Shown here piece after piece: positions 54,115 to 61,505 of a stretch of DNA of 64,000 nucleotides. Position 1 is the first letter of the stretch. Each line of letters starts with the position of its first letter. The notes under the pieces were generated by a model. The model worked only from the letters and a program-made list of their open reading frames with translations. It searched no databases and was not told the origin of the DNA. A program made the position numbers and the translations under genes. Source of the stretch: AWTP1-13 sp963840075. Lineage in GTDB: Bacteria; Pseudomonadota; Alphaproteobacteria; Rhizobiales; Hyphomicrobiaceae. The stretch lies in NCBI GenBank assembly GCA_963840075.1, contig CAWIXS010000012.1, forward strand, positions 62,001-126,000, read 5' to 3'.

Positions 54115-55338
54115 ATGCAGAGCACCCCCGACATCGACACCGCCTTCGACGGCTTCATGCGCGCCTTCGACGCCTTCAAGCAGAGCAACGACGAGCGCCT
54201 CTCTGAGCTCGAGCGCCGCTCCTCGGCCGACGTCGTCACCACCGACAAGGTCGACCGCCTCAACCGCGCGCTCGACGAGACCAGGCGCGTCGTCGACGAC
54301 CTCGCCCTGAAGTCCGCCCGCCCGCACCTCGGCGGCCCCGGGCTCCACGGGCCCCGCTCCGGCGCCGCCCTGCAGCACAAGGCCGCCTTCGAGGCCTACG
54401 TCCGCACCGGCGACGCCGCCGGCCTGCGCGATCTGGAGGCCAAGGCGCTGTCCATCGGCTCCGACCCCGACGGCGGCTACCTCGTCACCGAGGAGCTGGA
54501 GAGCGCGGTGAACCGCGGCGTGCGCAACGTCTCGCCCATCCGGGCCATCGCCGGCATCCGCCGCGTCTCCGGCTCCGTCTACAAGAAGCCGTTCGCCGTC
54601 ACCGGCGCCGAGTCCGGCTGGATCGCCGAGACCGTCGCCCGCCCCGAGACCAGCACGCCCACCTTGGCCGAGCTCGCCTTCCCCACCATGGAGCTCTACG
54701 CCATGCCGGCGGCCACCTCGGCGCTGCTCGACGACGCCGCCGTCGACATCGACCAATGGATCGCCGAGGAGGTGCGCCTGAGCTTCGCCGAGCAGGAGGG
54801 CACCGCCTTCGTCACCGGCAACGGCACCGCCAGGCCGAAGGGCTTCCTCGACTACACCAAGGTCGCCAACGCCTCCTGGAGCTGGGGCAACATCGGCTAC
54901 ATCACGACCGGCCAGGCCGGCGCCTTCCCCGCCGCCGACCCCGGCGACCGCCTCGTCGACCTCGTCTACACGGTGAAGTCCGGCTACCGCAGCAACGGCA
55001 CCTTCGTCCTCAACCGCGCCACCCAGGCGGTGATCCGCAAGATGAAGGACGGCGACGGCAACTACCTCTGGCAGCCCGCGGCCAAGGCCGGCGACGCCTC
55101 CACCCTGATGGGCTTCCCGGTCGCCGAGTCGGAGGACATGCCCAACATCGCCACCGACAGCTACGCGGTCGCCTTCGGCGACTTCCGCCGCGGCTATCTG
55201 ATCGTCGACCGTGCCGGCATCCGCGTCCTGCGCGATCCCTACAGCTCCAAGCCCTACGTGCTCTTCTACACCACCAAGCGCGTCGGCGGCGGCGTGCAGG
55301 ATTTCGACGCCATCAAGCTCCTCAGGTTCAGCGCGTAG
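54115..55338 (+). CDS. GTA-type major capsid protein (g5-like)
   Basis: HK97-fold head protein. 407 residues from ATG 54115, behind AAAGGAATC. The N-terminal helical scaffold (FDAFKQSNDERLSELERRSS) of about 100 residues should be cut off by the protease. The core has SDPDGGYLVTEELESAVNRG, ESGWIAETVARPETSTPTLA, LYAMPAATSALLDDAAVDID and GFLDYTKVANASWSWGNIGY, all typical of GTA g5. The C-terminus is normal (YVLFYTTKRVGGGVQDFDAI). Intact. Confidence 0.94.
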   Translation: MQSTPDIDTAFDGFMRAFDAFKQSNDERLSELERRSSADVVTTDKVDRLNRALDETRRVVDDLALKSARPHLGGPGLHGPRSGAALQHKAAFEAYVRTGDAAGLRDLEAKALSIGSDPDGGYLVTEELESAVNRGVRNVSPIRAIAGIRRVSGSVYKKPFAVTGAESGWIAETVARPETSTPTLAELAFPTMELYAMPAATSALLDDAAVDIDQWIAEEVRLSFAEQEGTAFVTGNGTARPKGFLDYTKVANASWSWGNIGYITTGQAGAFPAADPGDRLVDLVYTVKSGYRSNGTFVLNRATQAVIRKMKDGDGNYLWQPAAKAGDASTLMGFPVAESEDMPNIATDSYAVAFGDFRRGYLIVDRAGIRVLRDPYSSKPYVLFYTTKRVGGGVQDFDAIKLLRFSA

Positions 55339-55708
55339 CCCCGCGCACCCGTCATCCCGGAAGCCCACCCCCGGCGAAGGCCTTGGCGAAGGCCGGGGGA
55401 GGCTATCGGGGACCTCGTCGGGCTTGCACCCGTGAGATGGTGAGATCGTGAGGTGATGGGTTTCGGGCGGCGTGTGACGCCGATGTTTCCATCATCAAGG
55501 TGGAAACCAAGACCGCGTCGCGCGCAAACCCAACTCACCACCTCACCACTCACCATCTCACCCCCTTTCGCCGAGGCCCGCGTGCCCCTCCGCGGCCTCG
55601 CGCGATGCGGGCGGGACTCCATTTCGCGCCGTGCCCTCCTCCCCACGGCGGAGTCCCGCCCGCCCCCTTCACGAAACTCACCACTCACCACTCACCACCT
55701 CACCCGAT
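55339..55708. repeat. capsid-g6 spacer (370 bp) filled with inverted repeats
   Basis: No gene. It holds a broken REP copy (GTCATCCCGGAAGC at 55351), a hairpin CCCCCGGCGAAGGCC/GGCGAAGGCCGGGGG, an arm pair GTGAGATGGTGAGATCGTGA (55432) / CTCACCACTCACCATCTCAC (near 55540-55560), a GGCGGGACTCC/GGAGTCCCGCC hairpin, and a final CTCACCACTCACCACCTCAC that ends 6 bp before ATG 55709. Confidence 0.75.
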
Positions 55709-56287
55709 ATGACCCTCATCCTCACCTCCGGCCCTGCCGCCGAACCCGTCGGGCTCGCCGAGGCCAAGGCCCACCTGCGCGTCGACGGCGCTGCCGAGGA
55801 CATGCTGATCGCGAGCCTCATCGTCACCTCGCGCCTGCATGTCGAGGCCGCCACCGGCTTGGCGCTCATCACCCAGAGCTGGTCGTACTGGCTCGACGCC
55901 TGGCCACCCGGCCGGGCGCTCCAGCTGCCCTTGCGCCCGGTTGAGAGCATCTCTGCCGTACGCCTCCATGACGAGGCCGCCGTCGCCACCACGCTCGACC
56001 CGGCCAGCTACCTGCTCGACGGCGCCGGCCTGCCGCCGCGCCTCGTTCGCCAGGGCGCCCTCCTGTGGCCCAAGCCGGGCCGCGTCGCCAACGGCATCGA
56101 GGTCGCCTTCACGGCAGGCTGGGGCAACGCCGCCGCCGACGTCCCGGCGCCGCTGCGCCAGGCGATCCTGCTGCTCGTCGCCCACTGGTACGAGCACCGC
56201 TCGCCGCTGGAGCCGGGCGCCCCCGCCGAGCCCATCCCCGGCATGGTCTCGGACCTCCTCGCCCCCTACCGAACGCCGCGCCTCTGA
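55709..56287 (+). CDS. GTA-type head-tail adaptor (g6-like, gp6 fold)
   Basis: 192 residues. LTSGPAAEPVGLAEAKAHLR and LIASLIVTSRLHVEAATGLA are the helical N-terminus of phage gp6-like connectors, followed by a beta region (WSYWLDAWPPGRALQLPLRP, VRLHDEAAVATTLDPASYLL) and a C-terminal helix (PAPLRQAILLLVAHWYEHRS). It would dock under the portal. No Shine-Dalgarno; the leader is CTCACCACCTCACCCGAT. Intact. Confidence 0.85.
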   Translation: MTLILTSGPAAEPVGLAEAKAHLRVDGAAEDMLIASLIVTSRLHVEAATGLALITQSWSYWLDAWPPGRALQLPLRPVESISAVRLHDEAAVATTLDPASYLLDGAGLPPRLVRQGALLWPKPGRVANGIEVAFTAGWGNAAADVPAPLRQAILLLVAHWYEHRSPLEPGAPAEPIPGMVSDLLAPYRTPRL

Positions 56288-56501
56288 CAGGTGAGATGGC
56301 GAGTGGTGAGATGGTGAGTATCGGTTGGCGCATATGACGACCGCCGGGTCCACCATCGAGAGTGGAAAGCCGCTGCGACGCAGCCTGCTCCGCAAGAGAC
56401 GCCTCTCACCACCTCAGAACCCGACCATCTCACCTCTCGTTCATCACCCACGGGCGCCACTCGCCGCCCGCCAAAATCATCTCACCACTCACTATCTCAC
56501 C
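56288..56501. repeat. g6-g7 spacer with terminal inverted arms
   Basis: Begins GGTGAGATGGCGAGTGGTGA directly after the g6 stop and ends CTCACCACTCACTATCTCAC just before ATG 56502, so the two ends are complementary. The 170-bp interior has no gene. Confidence 0.8.
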
Positions 56502-56819
56502 ATGAACATCGGCACCCTCAACGAGCGCTTCACCCTCGAAGCGCCCGCACGCACGCCCGACGGCGGCGGCGGCGCCAGCGTCACCTGGCAGGCCGTCGCC
56601 GAGCTGTGGGCACGCGTGCGTCCCATCAGCGGTGAGGAGCGCCTCGTCCACGACCAGCTCGCCGGCCGCCTCACCCACGAGGTGTGGATCCGCTGGCGCG
56701 CCGGCGTCACCCCCACGATGCGCTTCCGCCAGGGCACCCGCATCTACGAGATCGCCGCCGCCCTGGAGGCAAAGCGCCGCATCTACCTGAAGTGTCTGTG
56801 TGAAGAGCGAAGCCTGTGA
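56502..56819 (+). CDS. GTA-type head closure protein (g7-like stopper)
   Basis: 105 residues of the phage head-tail joining (SPP1 gp16-like) family: IGTLNERFTLEAPARTPDGG, ELWARVRPISGEERLVHDQL and THEVWIRWRAGVTPTMRFRQ, then RIYEIAAALEAKRRIYLKCL. Small beta-barrel that closes the head after packaging. The last four residues (EERSL) follow the usual CLCEE end. Intact. Confidence 0.85.
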   Translation: MNIGTLNERFTLEAPARTPDGGGGASVTWQAVAELWARVRPISGEERLVHDQLAGRLTHEVWIRWRAGVTPTMRFRQGTRIYEIAAALEAKRRIYLKCLCEERSL

Positions 56820-56823
56820 GCAC

Positions 56824-56865
56824 GGGGTCAGATCCTGCGCCCCGGCGAAGGCCGGGGCTGACCCC
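56824..56865. repeat. palindromic element, structured short form
   Basis: GGGGTCAGATCC, then an inner hairpin GCCCCGGC-GAA-GGCCGGGGC, then CTGACCCC. Same element as 42846-42886 in the opposite orientation. It starts 4 bp after the g7 stop. Confidence 0.8.
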
Positions 56866-56909
56866 AAGGGCAGCCCGGCAGTCTGGCAGTTGGCAGAAGA
56901 GCGAGCCCT

Positions 56910-57143
56910 ATGAAGGTCAATGTCACCGTCGCCGTCTCCGGCACCACCCCGCGTCAGCTTGCCGACCGCGCCCGCATCCTGTCAGCCGGCAGCGCCCGGC
57001 GCCTGGAGCGCGAGCTCGAGGAGGAGCTGCAGTCGGTCGAGGAGCTGCAGGCGGTCCATCGCTCCGAGCGCGCCGCCGACCCCGAGACCCGCCGCGACGC
57101 CCTCGAACGCGCCGTCCGCCGCATCTGGGGCGCCACGCTGTGA
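56910..57143 (+). CDS. small hypothetical protein between g7 and g8 homologues
   Basis: 77 residues: MKVNVTVAVSGTTPRQLADR, ARILSAGSARRLERELEEEL, QSVEELQAVHRSERAADPET, RRDALERAVRRIWGATL. A short beta-strand then charged helices with coiled-coil character. Not present in the basic RcGTA order. Could be a lineage-specific GTA component or cargo. The spacer after it (57144-57309) carries two GC-rich hairpins (GGGGAGAGGGCTGGGGTGAG and CTCTCCCCGCAAGCGGGGAG). Confidence 0.5.
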   Translation: MKVNVTVAVSGTTPRQLADRARILSAGSARRLERELEEELQSVEELQAVHRSERAADPETRRDALERAVRRIWGATL

Positions 57144-57309
57144 CGCCGCGCTCCCTCTCCCCGCGCAACGCCGACCTCTCCTCGCGCTCCGTCAGCGCGG
57201 GGAGAGGGCTGGGGTGAGGGGCAGCGGCACACTCCGTCGTCGGCGTATGTGACTGCCCCTCACCCTGACCCTCTCCCCGCAAGCGGGGAGAGGGGACTCG
57301 AAGGTCCCC

Positions 57310-57711
57310 ATGCCCGCCTGGTCTCTCCAGCAGTCCATCTTCGCCGCCCTCACGGCCGATGCCGCGCTCACCGCCCTCCTCGGCGCCGGGCGCATCCTCG
57401 ACGACGTCCCCCAGGGCACCGCGCTGCCCTACGTCACCCTCGGCCAGACCGCGCTGCGCGACGCCTCGACGAGCACGGAGGATGCCACCGAGCACAGTCT
57501 CACGGTCCACGTCTGGTCCGACGCCCGCGGCAAGAAGGAGACGCACGCCATCCTGGCCGCCATCCGCTCCGCCCTCCACGACCAGCCCCTCGCGCTCGTC
57601 GGCCACCGCCTCGTCAACCTGCGCCACGAGCTCTCCGAGGTGCGCCGCGACCCCGACGGCGCCACCCTCCACGGCCTCGCCCGCTTCCGCGCTCTCACCG
57701 AGCCTGAATAG
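57310..57711 (+). CDS. GTA-type tail terminator (g8-like, DUF3168)
   Basis: 133 residues. SLQQSIFAALTADAALTALL, VPQGTALPYVTLGQTALRDA, HSLTVHVWSDARGKKETHAI and RHELSEVRRDPDGATLHGLA fit DUF3168 tail-completion proteins, which cap the tail tube at the head end. Intact. Its stop codon TAG runs into a 27-bp palindrome (TAGGGGTC). Confidence 0.85.
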   Translation: MPAWSLQQSIFAALTADAALTALLGAGRILDDVPQGTALPYVTLGQTALRDASTSTEDATEHSLTVHVWSDARGKKETHAILAAIRSALHDQPLALVGHRLVNLRHELSEVRRDPDGATLHGLARFRALTEPE

Positions 57712-58009
57712 GGGTCAGACCCTGCGGGTCTGACGCCGGTGAGATGGGGAGTGGTGAGATGGGGAGTTCGGCTTTCCGCTCGCCGCGTGTCGGGCTTCCA
57801 CCTTCGATGACGCCACCGACAAACAGAACTGTCTCATTTGGCATCGCTCTCGAGAGGTGGACCGGTGTGCGCCTCGCACCCTGACCTGGCTCTCACCGGT
57901 CAAGAGTTCACCTCCGTCCTTCCAGGTGATGAGGGCCCTCCGGCGCCAAGTGCACCGGCCTGAACCTCACCACCTCACCACCTCACCCTTCAGTCAAGGA
58001 GCCCCGACA
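57711..58009. repeat. g8-g9 spacer: short palindrome plus inverted arms
   Basis: 57711-57737 is GGGGTCAGACCC-TGC-GGGTCTGACGCC. Then GGTGAGATGGGGAGTGGTGA at 57738 and CTCACCACCTCACCACCTCA ending at about 57987 form long arms; TCAAGGAGCCCCGACA before the g9 ATG is one of the few normal ribosome binding sites here. No gene lies inside. Confidence 0.75.
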
Positions 58010-58423
58010 ATGGCCGCCCAGAAAGGCAAAGATCTCCTCCTCAAGGTCGACAGCGACGGCGCCGGCACCTTTGCCACCGTGGCCGGCCTGCGCTCACGCT
58101 CCATCGCCTTCAACAGCGAGACCGTGGACATCACGCATGCCGAGTCCGCCGGCCAGTGGCGCGAGCTGCTGGCGGGCGCCGGCGCCAAGCACGCCCGCGT
58201 CACGGGCGCCGGCATCTTCAAGGACGCCGCCTCCGACGCCCTCGTCCGCGACTACGTGTTCAACGCCACCATTTGCGACTGGCAGGTGGTCATCCCCGAC
58301 TTCGGCACGGTGGAGGGTCCCTTCCAGATCGCCGCCTTCGAGCTGACCGGCCGCCACGACGGCGAGGTCACCTTCGAGCTCAGCCTGGACTCCGCCGGCG
58401 AGCTGACTTTCGCGGCTGCATAG
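58010..58423 (+). CDS. GTA-type major tail tube protein (g9-like, TP901-1 family)
   Basis: 137 residues. AAQKGKDLLLKVDSDGAGTF, GLRSRSIAFNSETVDITHAE, SAGQWRELLAGAGAKHARVT and DGEVTFELSLDSAGELTFAA match TP901-1 major tail proteins used as GTA g9. The protein forms the tail tube. ATG 58010 is preceded by AAGGAG. Its 3' end overlaps a minus-strand gene by 44 bp. Intact. Confidence 0.9.
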   Translation: MAAQKGKDLLLKVDSDGAGTFATVAGLRSRSIAFNSETVDITHAESAGQWRELLAGAGAKHARVTGAGIFKDAASDALVRDYVFNATICDWQVVIPDFGTVEGPFQIAAFELTGRHDGEVTFELSLDSAGELTFAAA

Positions 58424-58706
58424 GTGGTAGATCCTCCGGGTCCGCATAGTCCTTGGCTGAAACGAACTCGCCGCCAAAGTGCTCGACGAAGCGATGCCTG
58501 ATATGGCGAAGCCAATACGGTTCATACTCTGGATTGGGGAACCCCTCCGCCTTGAGCACCTCGATGGCAAACTCTGATGCGTCCAAGCGTTCACTGGCTG
58601 CAATCCGATCAGCGTCCTTTGGAGGTATGCAGAATCCCCACTCGACGCACAGCCAGTACAGAAGGCGCCTGAGCTCTTTCTCCAGCAACGGCTCCGGAGG
58701 CGGCAT
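58380..58706 (-). CDS. hypothetical protein, reverse-strand insert in the GTA cluster (second of a pair)
   Basis: 108 residues: LLEKELRRLLYWLCVEWGFC, IPPKDADRIAASERLDASEF, AIEVLKAEGFPNPEYEPYWL, RHIRHRFVEHFGGEF. Mostly helical with aromatic residues and no membrane segment. The DNA is visibly less GC-rich than the phage genes around it, and the strand is opposite, as expected of a cargo (moron) gene. It starts 9 bp after the stop of the gene at 58716. Not recognised; an immunity or toxin-antitoxin role is only a guess. Confidence 0.55.
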   Translation of the reverse strand: MPPPEPLLEKELRRLLYWLCVEWGFCIPPKDADRIAASERLDASEFAIEVLKAEGFPNPEYEPYWLRHIRHRFVEHFGGEFVSAKDYADPEDLPPMQPRKSARRRSPG

Positions 58707-58715
58707 GCTCGAATG

Positions 58716-58928
58716 CTACTCCCGAAATCCGGTACGCAAATCCGCGCCCGTGAACGTCATCTTCGGCTTCAACCAGTCCCACATCTCGGGAGGCGCCCAG
58801 CCGACGATCTCTCTGGCTTCCACCGGGGCAACGACGACGCTGTCGGTCCCCCGCAGCTTGGGACGGACGACCTCCACCAAATCCCGCGCGCCACGGTCGG
58901 TCCATACCAGCCAAGTACAATATGCCAA
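58716..58928 (-). CDS. hypothetical protein, reverse-strand insert in the GTA cluster (first of a pair)
   Basis: 70 residues if TTG 58928 is the start: YCTWLVWTDRGARDLVEVVR, PKLRGTDSVVVAPVEAREIV, GWAPPEMWDWLKPKMTFTGA. The frame is open further upstream into the g10 region, so the start is uncertain. A small alpha/beta protein with several Trp; not recognised. It lies 9 bp upstream of the second gene and is probably co-transcribed. Local GC content is lower than in the flanking GTA genes. Confidence 0.45.
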   Translation of the reverse strand: MAYCTWLVWTDRGARDLVEVVRPKLRGTDSVVVAPVEAREIVGWAPPEMWDWLKPKMTFTGADLRTGFRE

Positions 58929-58982
58929 CGGATAGTTCGGCGGGCAAATAAATTGGCAATCACCCAGGTCCGAGAAGCACAA

Positions 58983-59453
58983 ATGCCTAACCCCCACCGC
59001 GGCGAGATCGAGGCTCATCTCGACGGCCAGCCCTACACGCTCTGTCTCACGCTCGGCGCGCTCGCCGAGCTGGAGCACGCCTTCGGCCACGAGGACATGC
59101 TGGCGCTCGCCCAGCGCTTCCAGTCCGGCCGCCTCTCCGCCCGCGACGCGGTGCGCATCATCGGCTCCGGCCTGCGTGGCGCCGGCCACGACCTCGCCGA
59201 CGCCGCGGTCGCCCGCATGCAGGCCGAAGGCGGCGCCGCCGGCTTCGTCGACATCGTCGCCCGCCTGCTGACGGCGACATTCGGCGGACGCACGCCGCTT
59301 GCGCCGACCGGACTCCCCTCCCCCTTGCGGGGAGGGGCTGGGGGTGGGGGTGAAGGTGTCAGACCCTCCGGGTCTGACACCATGGCACAATCGTCGAGCA
59401 GTGGTGTCAGACCCGGAGGGTCTGACACCGTCCCTTTCCCTGGGACGACGTGA
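58983..59453 (+). CDS. GTA-type tail assembly chaperone (g10-like) with a repeat-encoded tail
   Basis: 156 residues. The core to about residue 105 (GEIEAHLDGQPYTLCLTLGA, LAELEHAFGHEDMLALAQRF, AVRIIGSGLRGAGHDLADAA) is the GTA_Gp10 family. The remaining 50 residues are translated repeats: PTGLPSPLRGGAGGGGEG from a REP element and GVRPSGSDT / GVRPGGSDT from two 27-bp palindromes. The stop (TGA) overlaps the start of the next gene. The added tail may be harmless, or the native end was lost. Confidence 0.85.
   Translation: MPNPHRGEIEAHLDGQPYTLCLTLGALAELEHAFGHEDMLALAQRFQSGRLSARDAVRIIGSGLRGAGHDLADAAVARMQAEGGAAGFVDIVARLLTATFGGRTPLAPTGLPSPLRGGAGGGGEGVRPSGSDTMAQSSSSGVRPGGSDTVPFPGTT
59315..59350. repeat. 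REP element inside the g10-like gene
   Basis: Third copy of CCCCTCCCC-CTTG-CGGGGAGGGG followed by CTGGGGGTGGGGG. Translated as SPLRGGAGGGG. Confidence 0.85.
59355..59429. repeat. two 27-bp palindromes with covarying arms
   Basis: 59355-59381 (centre TCC) and 59403-59429 (centre GGA). Arms are GGTGTCAGACCC and GGGTCTGACACC: compared with the portal copy the third base G is T in the left arm and the pairing C is A in the right arm, so pairing is kept. Both copies are in frame. Confidence 0.88.
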
Positions 59454-59626
59454 TGGCCACCGGCCTCGGCCTCCTCCGCCTGCGTCCGGCCGACTTCTGG
59501 TCCATGACGCCGAAGGAGCTGGAAGCCGCCCTGCGCGGCCTTCTCGGCCCGTTCCACGGGGATCGTCCGCTGCCGCGCCCCGCGCTCGCTCATCTGATGT
59601 CTCGTTATCCGGACAAAAGCGAATAG
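59453..59626 (+). CDS. GTA-type small tail assembly protein (rcc01693/TIGR02216-like)
   Basis: 57 residues: LGLLRLRPADFWSMTPKELE, AALRGLLGPFHGDRPLPRPA, LAHLMSRYPDKSE. The pattern P.DFW.MTP.E........G fits the small phage tail assembly chaperones encoded between g10 and g11 (g10.1). The ATG overlaps the previous stop (TGATGG), suggesting translational coupling. Too short to stand out by length, but the motif is clear. Confidence 0.8.
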   Translation: MATGLGLLRLRPADFWSMTPKELEAALRGLLGPFHGDRPLPRPALAHLMSRYPDKSE

Positions 59627-59724
59627 GGAATAGCGAGTAGCGAATAGGCATCGCGGAACATTTCTATTCGCCATTCGCCATTCGCTCTTTACACTCACCA
59701 CTCACCACTCACCACCTCACCCAA
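59627..59724. repeat. g10.1-g11 spacer inverted repeats
   Basis: GAATAGCGAGTAGCGAATAG and CTATTCGCCATTCGCCATTC form arms, then CTCACCACTCACCACTCACC and ACCTCACCC end 2 bp before ATG 59725. Confidence 0.8.
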
Positions 59725-60306
59725 ATGGCAGACGACCTCACCCCCACCCTCACCGTCACCGTCGACGCCGATACGGCGCCGCTGCAGGCCCAGCTCACCG
59801 ACCTCACCAGGCTCGGTAACCGCTTCGGCAGCGCGCTGTCGCGCTCCTTCGTGGACCTCGCCCTCAAGGGCAAGAGCCTCGGCGACGTGCTGCGCTCGCT
59901 CGCCCTGAAGCTCTCCGAGATTGCGCTGAAGGCTGCCTTCAAGCCGCTCACCGATGCGCTCGGCCGCGGCCTCGCCGGCCTCTTCACGGGCGGCTTCGGC
60001 TTCGCCCAGGGCGGCCTGATCCGCCAGGGCCTGCCTGTGCCCTTCGCCCAGGGCGGCATCATCGCGAGTCCCGTCGCCTTCCCCCTCGCCGGCAACCGCG
60101 TCGGCCTCGCCGGCGAGCGCGGGCCGGAGGCGATCCTGCCGCTCGCCCGCGGCTCGGATGGCCGCCTCGGCGTGCGCGCCGAGGGCGGCGGCGTCAGCAT
60201 CACCTTCAACGTCAGCACACCCGACATCGAGAGCTTCCGCCGCTCCGAGACCCAGCTCGCCGCCCTCCTCGCCCGCGCCGTCGCCGCAGGCCAGCGCAAT
60301 TTGTGA
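59725..60306 (+). CDS. GTA-type short tape measure protein (g11-like)
   Basis: 193 residues, far shorter than phage tape measures but near RcGTA g11, in line with short GTA tails. TVTVDADTAPLQAQLTDLTR, FVDLALKGKSLGDVLRSLAL, LKLSEIALKAAFKPLTDALG and FAQGGLIRQGLPVPFAQGGI (Gly-rich hydrophobic centre), then GPEAILPLARGSDGRLGV, are lambda-type tape measure end motifs. Intact. Leader is CTCACCCAA with no Shine-Dalgarno. Confidence 0.85.
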   Translation: MADDLTPTLTVTVDADTAPLQAQLTDLTRLGNRFGSALSRSFVDLALKGKSLGDVLRSLALKLSEIALKAAFKPLTDALGRGLAGLFTGGFGFAQGGLIRQGLPVPFAQGGIIASPVAFPLAGNRVGLAGERGPEAILPLARGSDGRLGVRAEGGGVSITFNVSTPDIESFRRSETQLAALLARAVAAGQRNL

Positions 60307-60614
60307 CGAGGCGCGTCACGGGACATCAGATGGTGAGCGGTGAGATGGTGAGCATCGGTCGGAGCGCAAAGCACCCGATCCGCGTTCACTATTGCGGTGC
60401 AAGCTCCGCATCATCCGGATTGGCGCTCTCGTGCTGCTGGGCTCGCGTCGTTTGGCCGATGCAAGTGAATGATCGGCATGGTGCTCGCACCTCATTGGCC
60501 AGCACACCTTGAAGGCAACAGCCGTCCTCGTAGCTCTCAATCCTTTGTGGTTTTCATCGCCCGCCCGCGCCACACGCTGAACGCCAAACTCACCATCTCA
60601 CCACTCACCATCCC
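60307..60614. repeat. g11-g12 spacer (308 bp) with terminal inverted arms
   Basis: Opens with GGTGAGCGGTGAGATGGTGA at about 60333 and closes with CTCACCATCTCACCACTCAC ending near the g12 ATG. The 230-bp interior is less GC-rich and contains no recognisable gene or RNA. Confidence 0.75.
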
Positions 60615-61253
60615 ATGTCCTTCCACGAAACCCGCTTCCCCACCGCCATCTCGCGCGCCGCCCACGGCGGCCCCGAGCGGCGCACCGACGTGGTCGTGCT
60701 CGGCTCCGGCGCCGAGGAGCGCAACGCCCGCTGGGCCAATTCGCGCCGCAGCTGGAATGCCGGCTGGGGCGTCAAGTCCCTCGACGACCTCCACGCCGTC
60801 ATCGCCTTCTTCGAGGAGCGCCGCGGGCGCCTCATCGGCTTCCGCTGGCGCGACCCGACCGACTTCAAGTCCTGCCCGCCGGAGACCACGCCCACCGCCC
60901 TCGACCAGCAGATCGGCACCGGCGACGGCACCACCGCCGCCTTCCAGCTCGCCAAGATCTACGGCTCCGCCTTCAACCCCTGGACCCGCACCATTGCGAA
61001 GCCGGTCGCGGGCACGGTGCTCGTCGCCGTCGGCGGCATCGTGCAGACGCCCGTCACCGCCTACAGCGTCGATCACGCCACCGGCCTCGTCACCTTCGAG
61101 CCCGGCCACATCCCCGCCGCCGCCGAGCCCGTCACCGCCGGCTTCGAGTTCGACGTGCCCGTCCGCTTCGACACCGACAAGCTCGAGATCAGCCTCCAGG
61201 GCTTCCGCCACGGCGCCATCCCCTCCATCCCCATCGTGGAGATCAGGCTCTGA
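60615..61253 (+). CDS. GTA-type distal tail protein (g12-like, DUF2460)
   Basis: 212 residues. FHETRFPTAISRAAHGGPER, RRTDVVVLGSGAEERNARWA and NSRRSWNAGWGVKSLDDLHA open the DUF2460 fold; FFEERRGRLIGFRWRDPTDF is its signature, and RFDTDKLEISLQGFRHGAIP ends it. It attaches the baseplate to the tail tube. Intact. The start follows CACCATCCC without a Shine-Dalgarno sequence. Confidence 0.9.
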   Translation: MSFHETRFPTAISRAAHGGPERRTDVVVLGSGAEERNARWANSRRSWNAGWGVKSLDDLHAVIAFFEERRGRLIGFRWRDPTDFKSCPPETTPTALDQQIGTGDGTTAAFQLAKIYGSAFNPWTRTIAKPVAGTVLVAVGGIVQTPVTAYSVDHATGLVTFEPGHIPAAAEPVTAGFEFDVPVRFDTDKLEISLQGFRHGAIPSIPIVEIRL

Positions 61254-61505
61254 CCGGTGAGATGGTGAGTGGGAGTGGTGAGATGGTGAGTATCGGGATG
61301 CAATTGGAAAGACGTTCGTTTCCACCACCGGGCTGATCGACCGCGAAGTCGGCTTTCGGTGCCACGTTTCACCATCGCCGACGGTCGTGGTGGGGGAAAA
61401 TTCGATCGCACCGTTCCTGAGCTTACCAGCCACCTGGATTTCAGCATCCACCAGGGCCGCTCGCTGCCGCCCCAAACTCACCATCTCACCACTCACCATC
61501 TCACC
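61254..61505. repeat. g12-g13 spacer with terminal inverted arms
   Basis: GGTGAGATGGTGAGTGGGAG and TGGTGAGATGGTGAG begin 3 bp after the g12 stop; CTCACCATCTCACCACTCAC and CATCTCACC end at the g13 ATG. About 24 bases at each end can pair. The interior (190 bp) has no gene. Confidence 0.85.
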
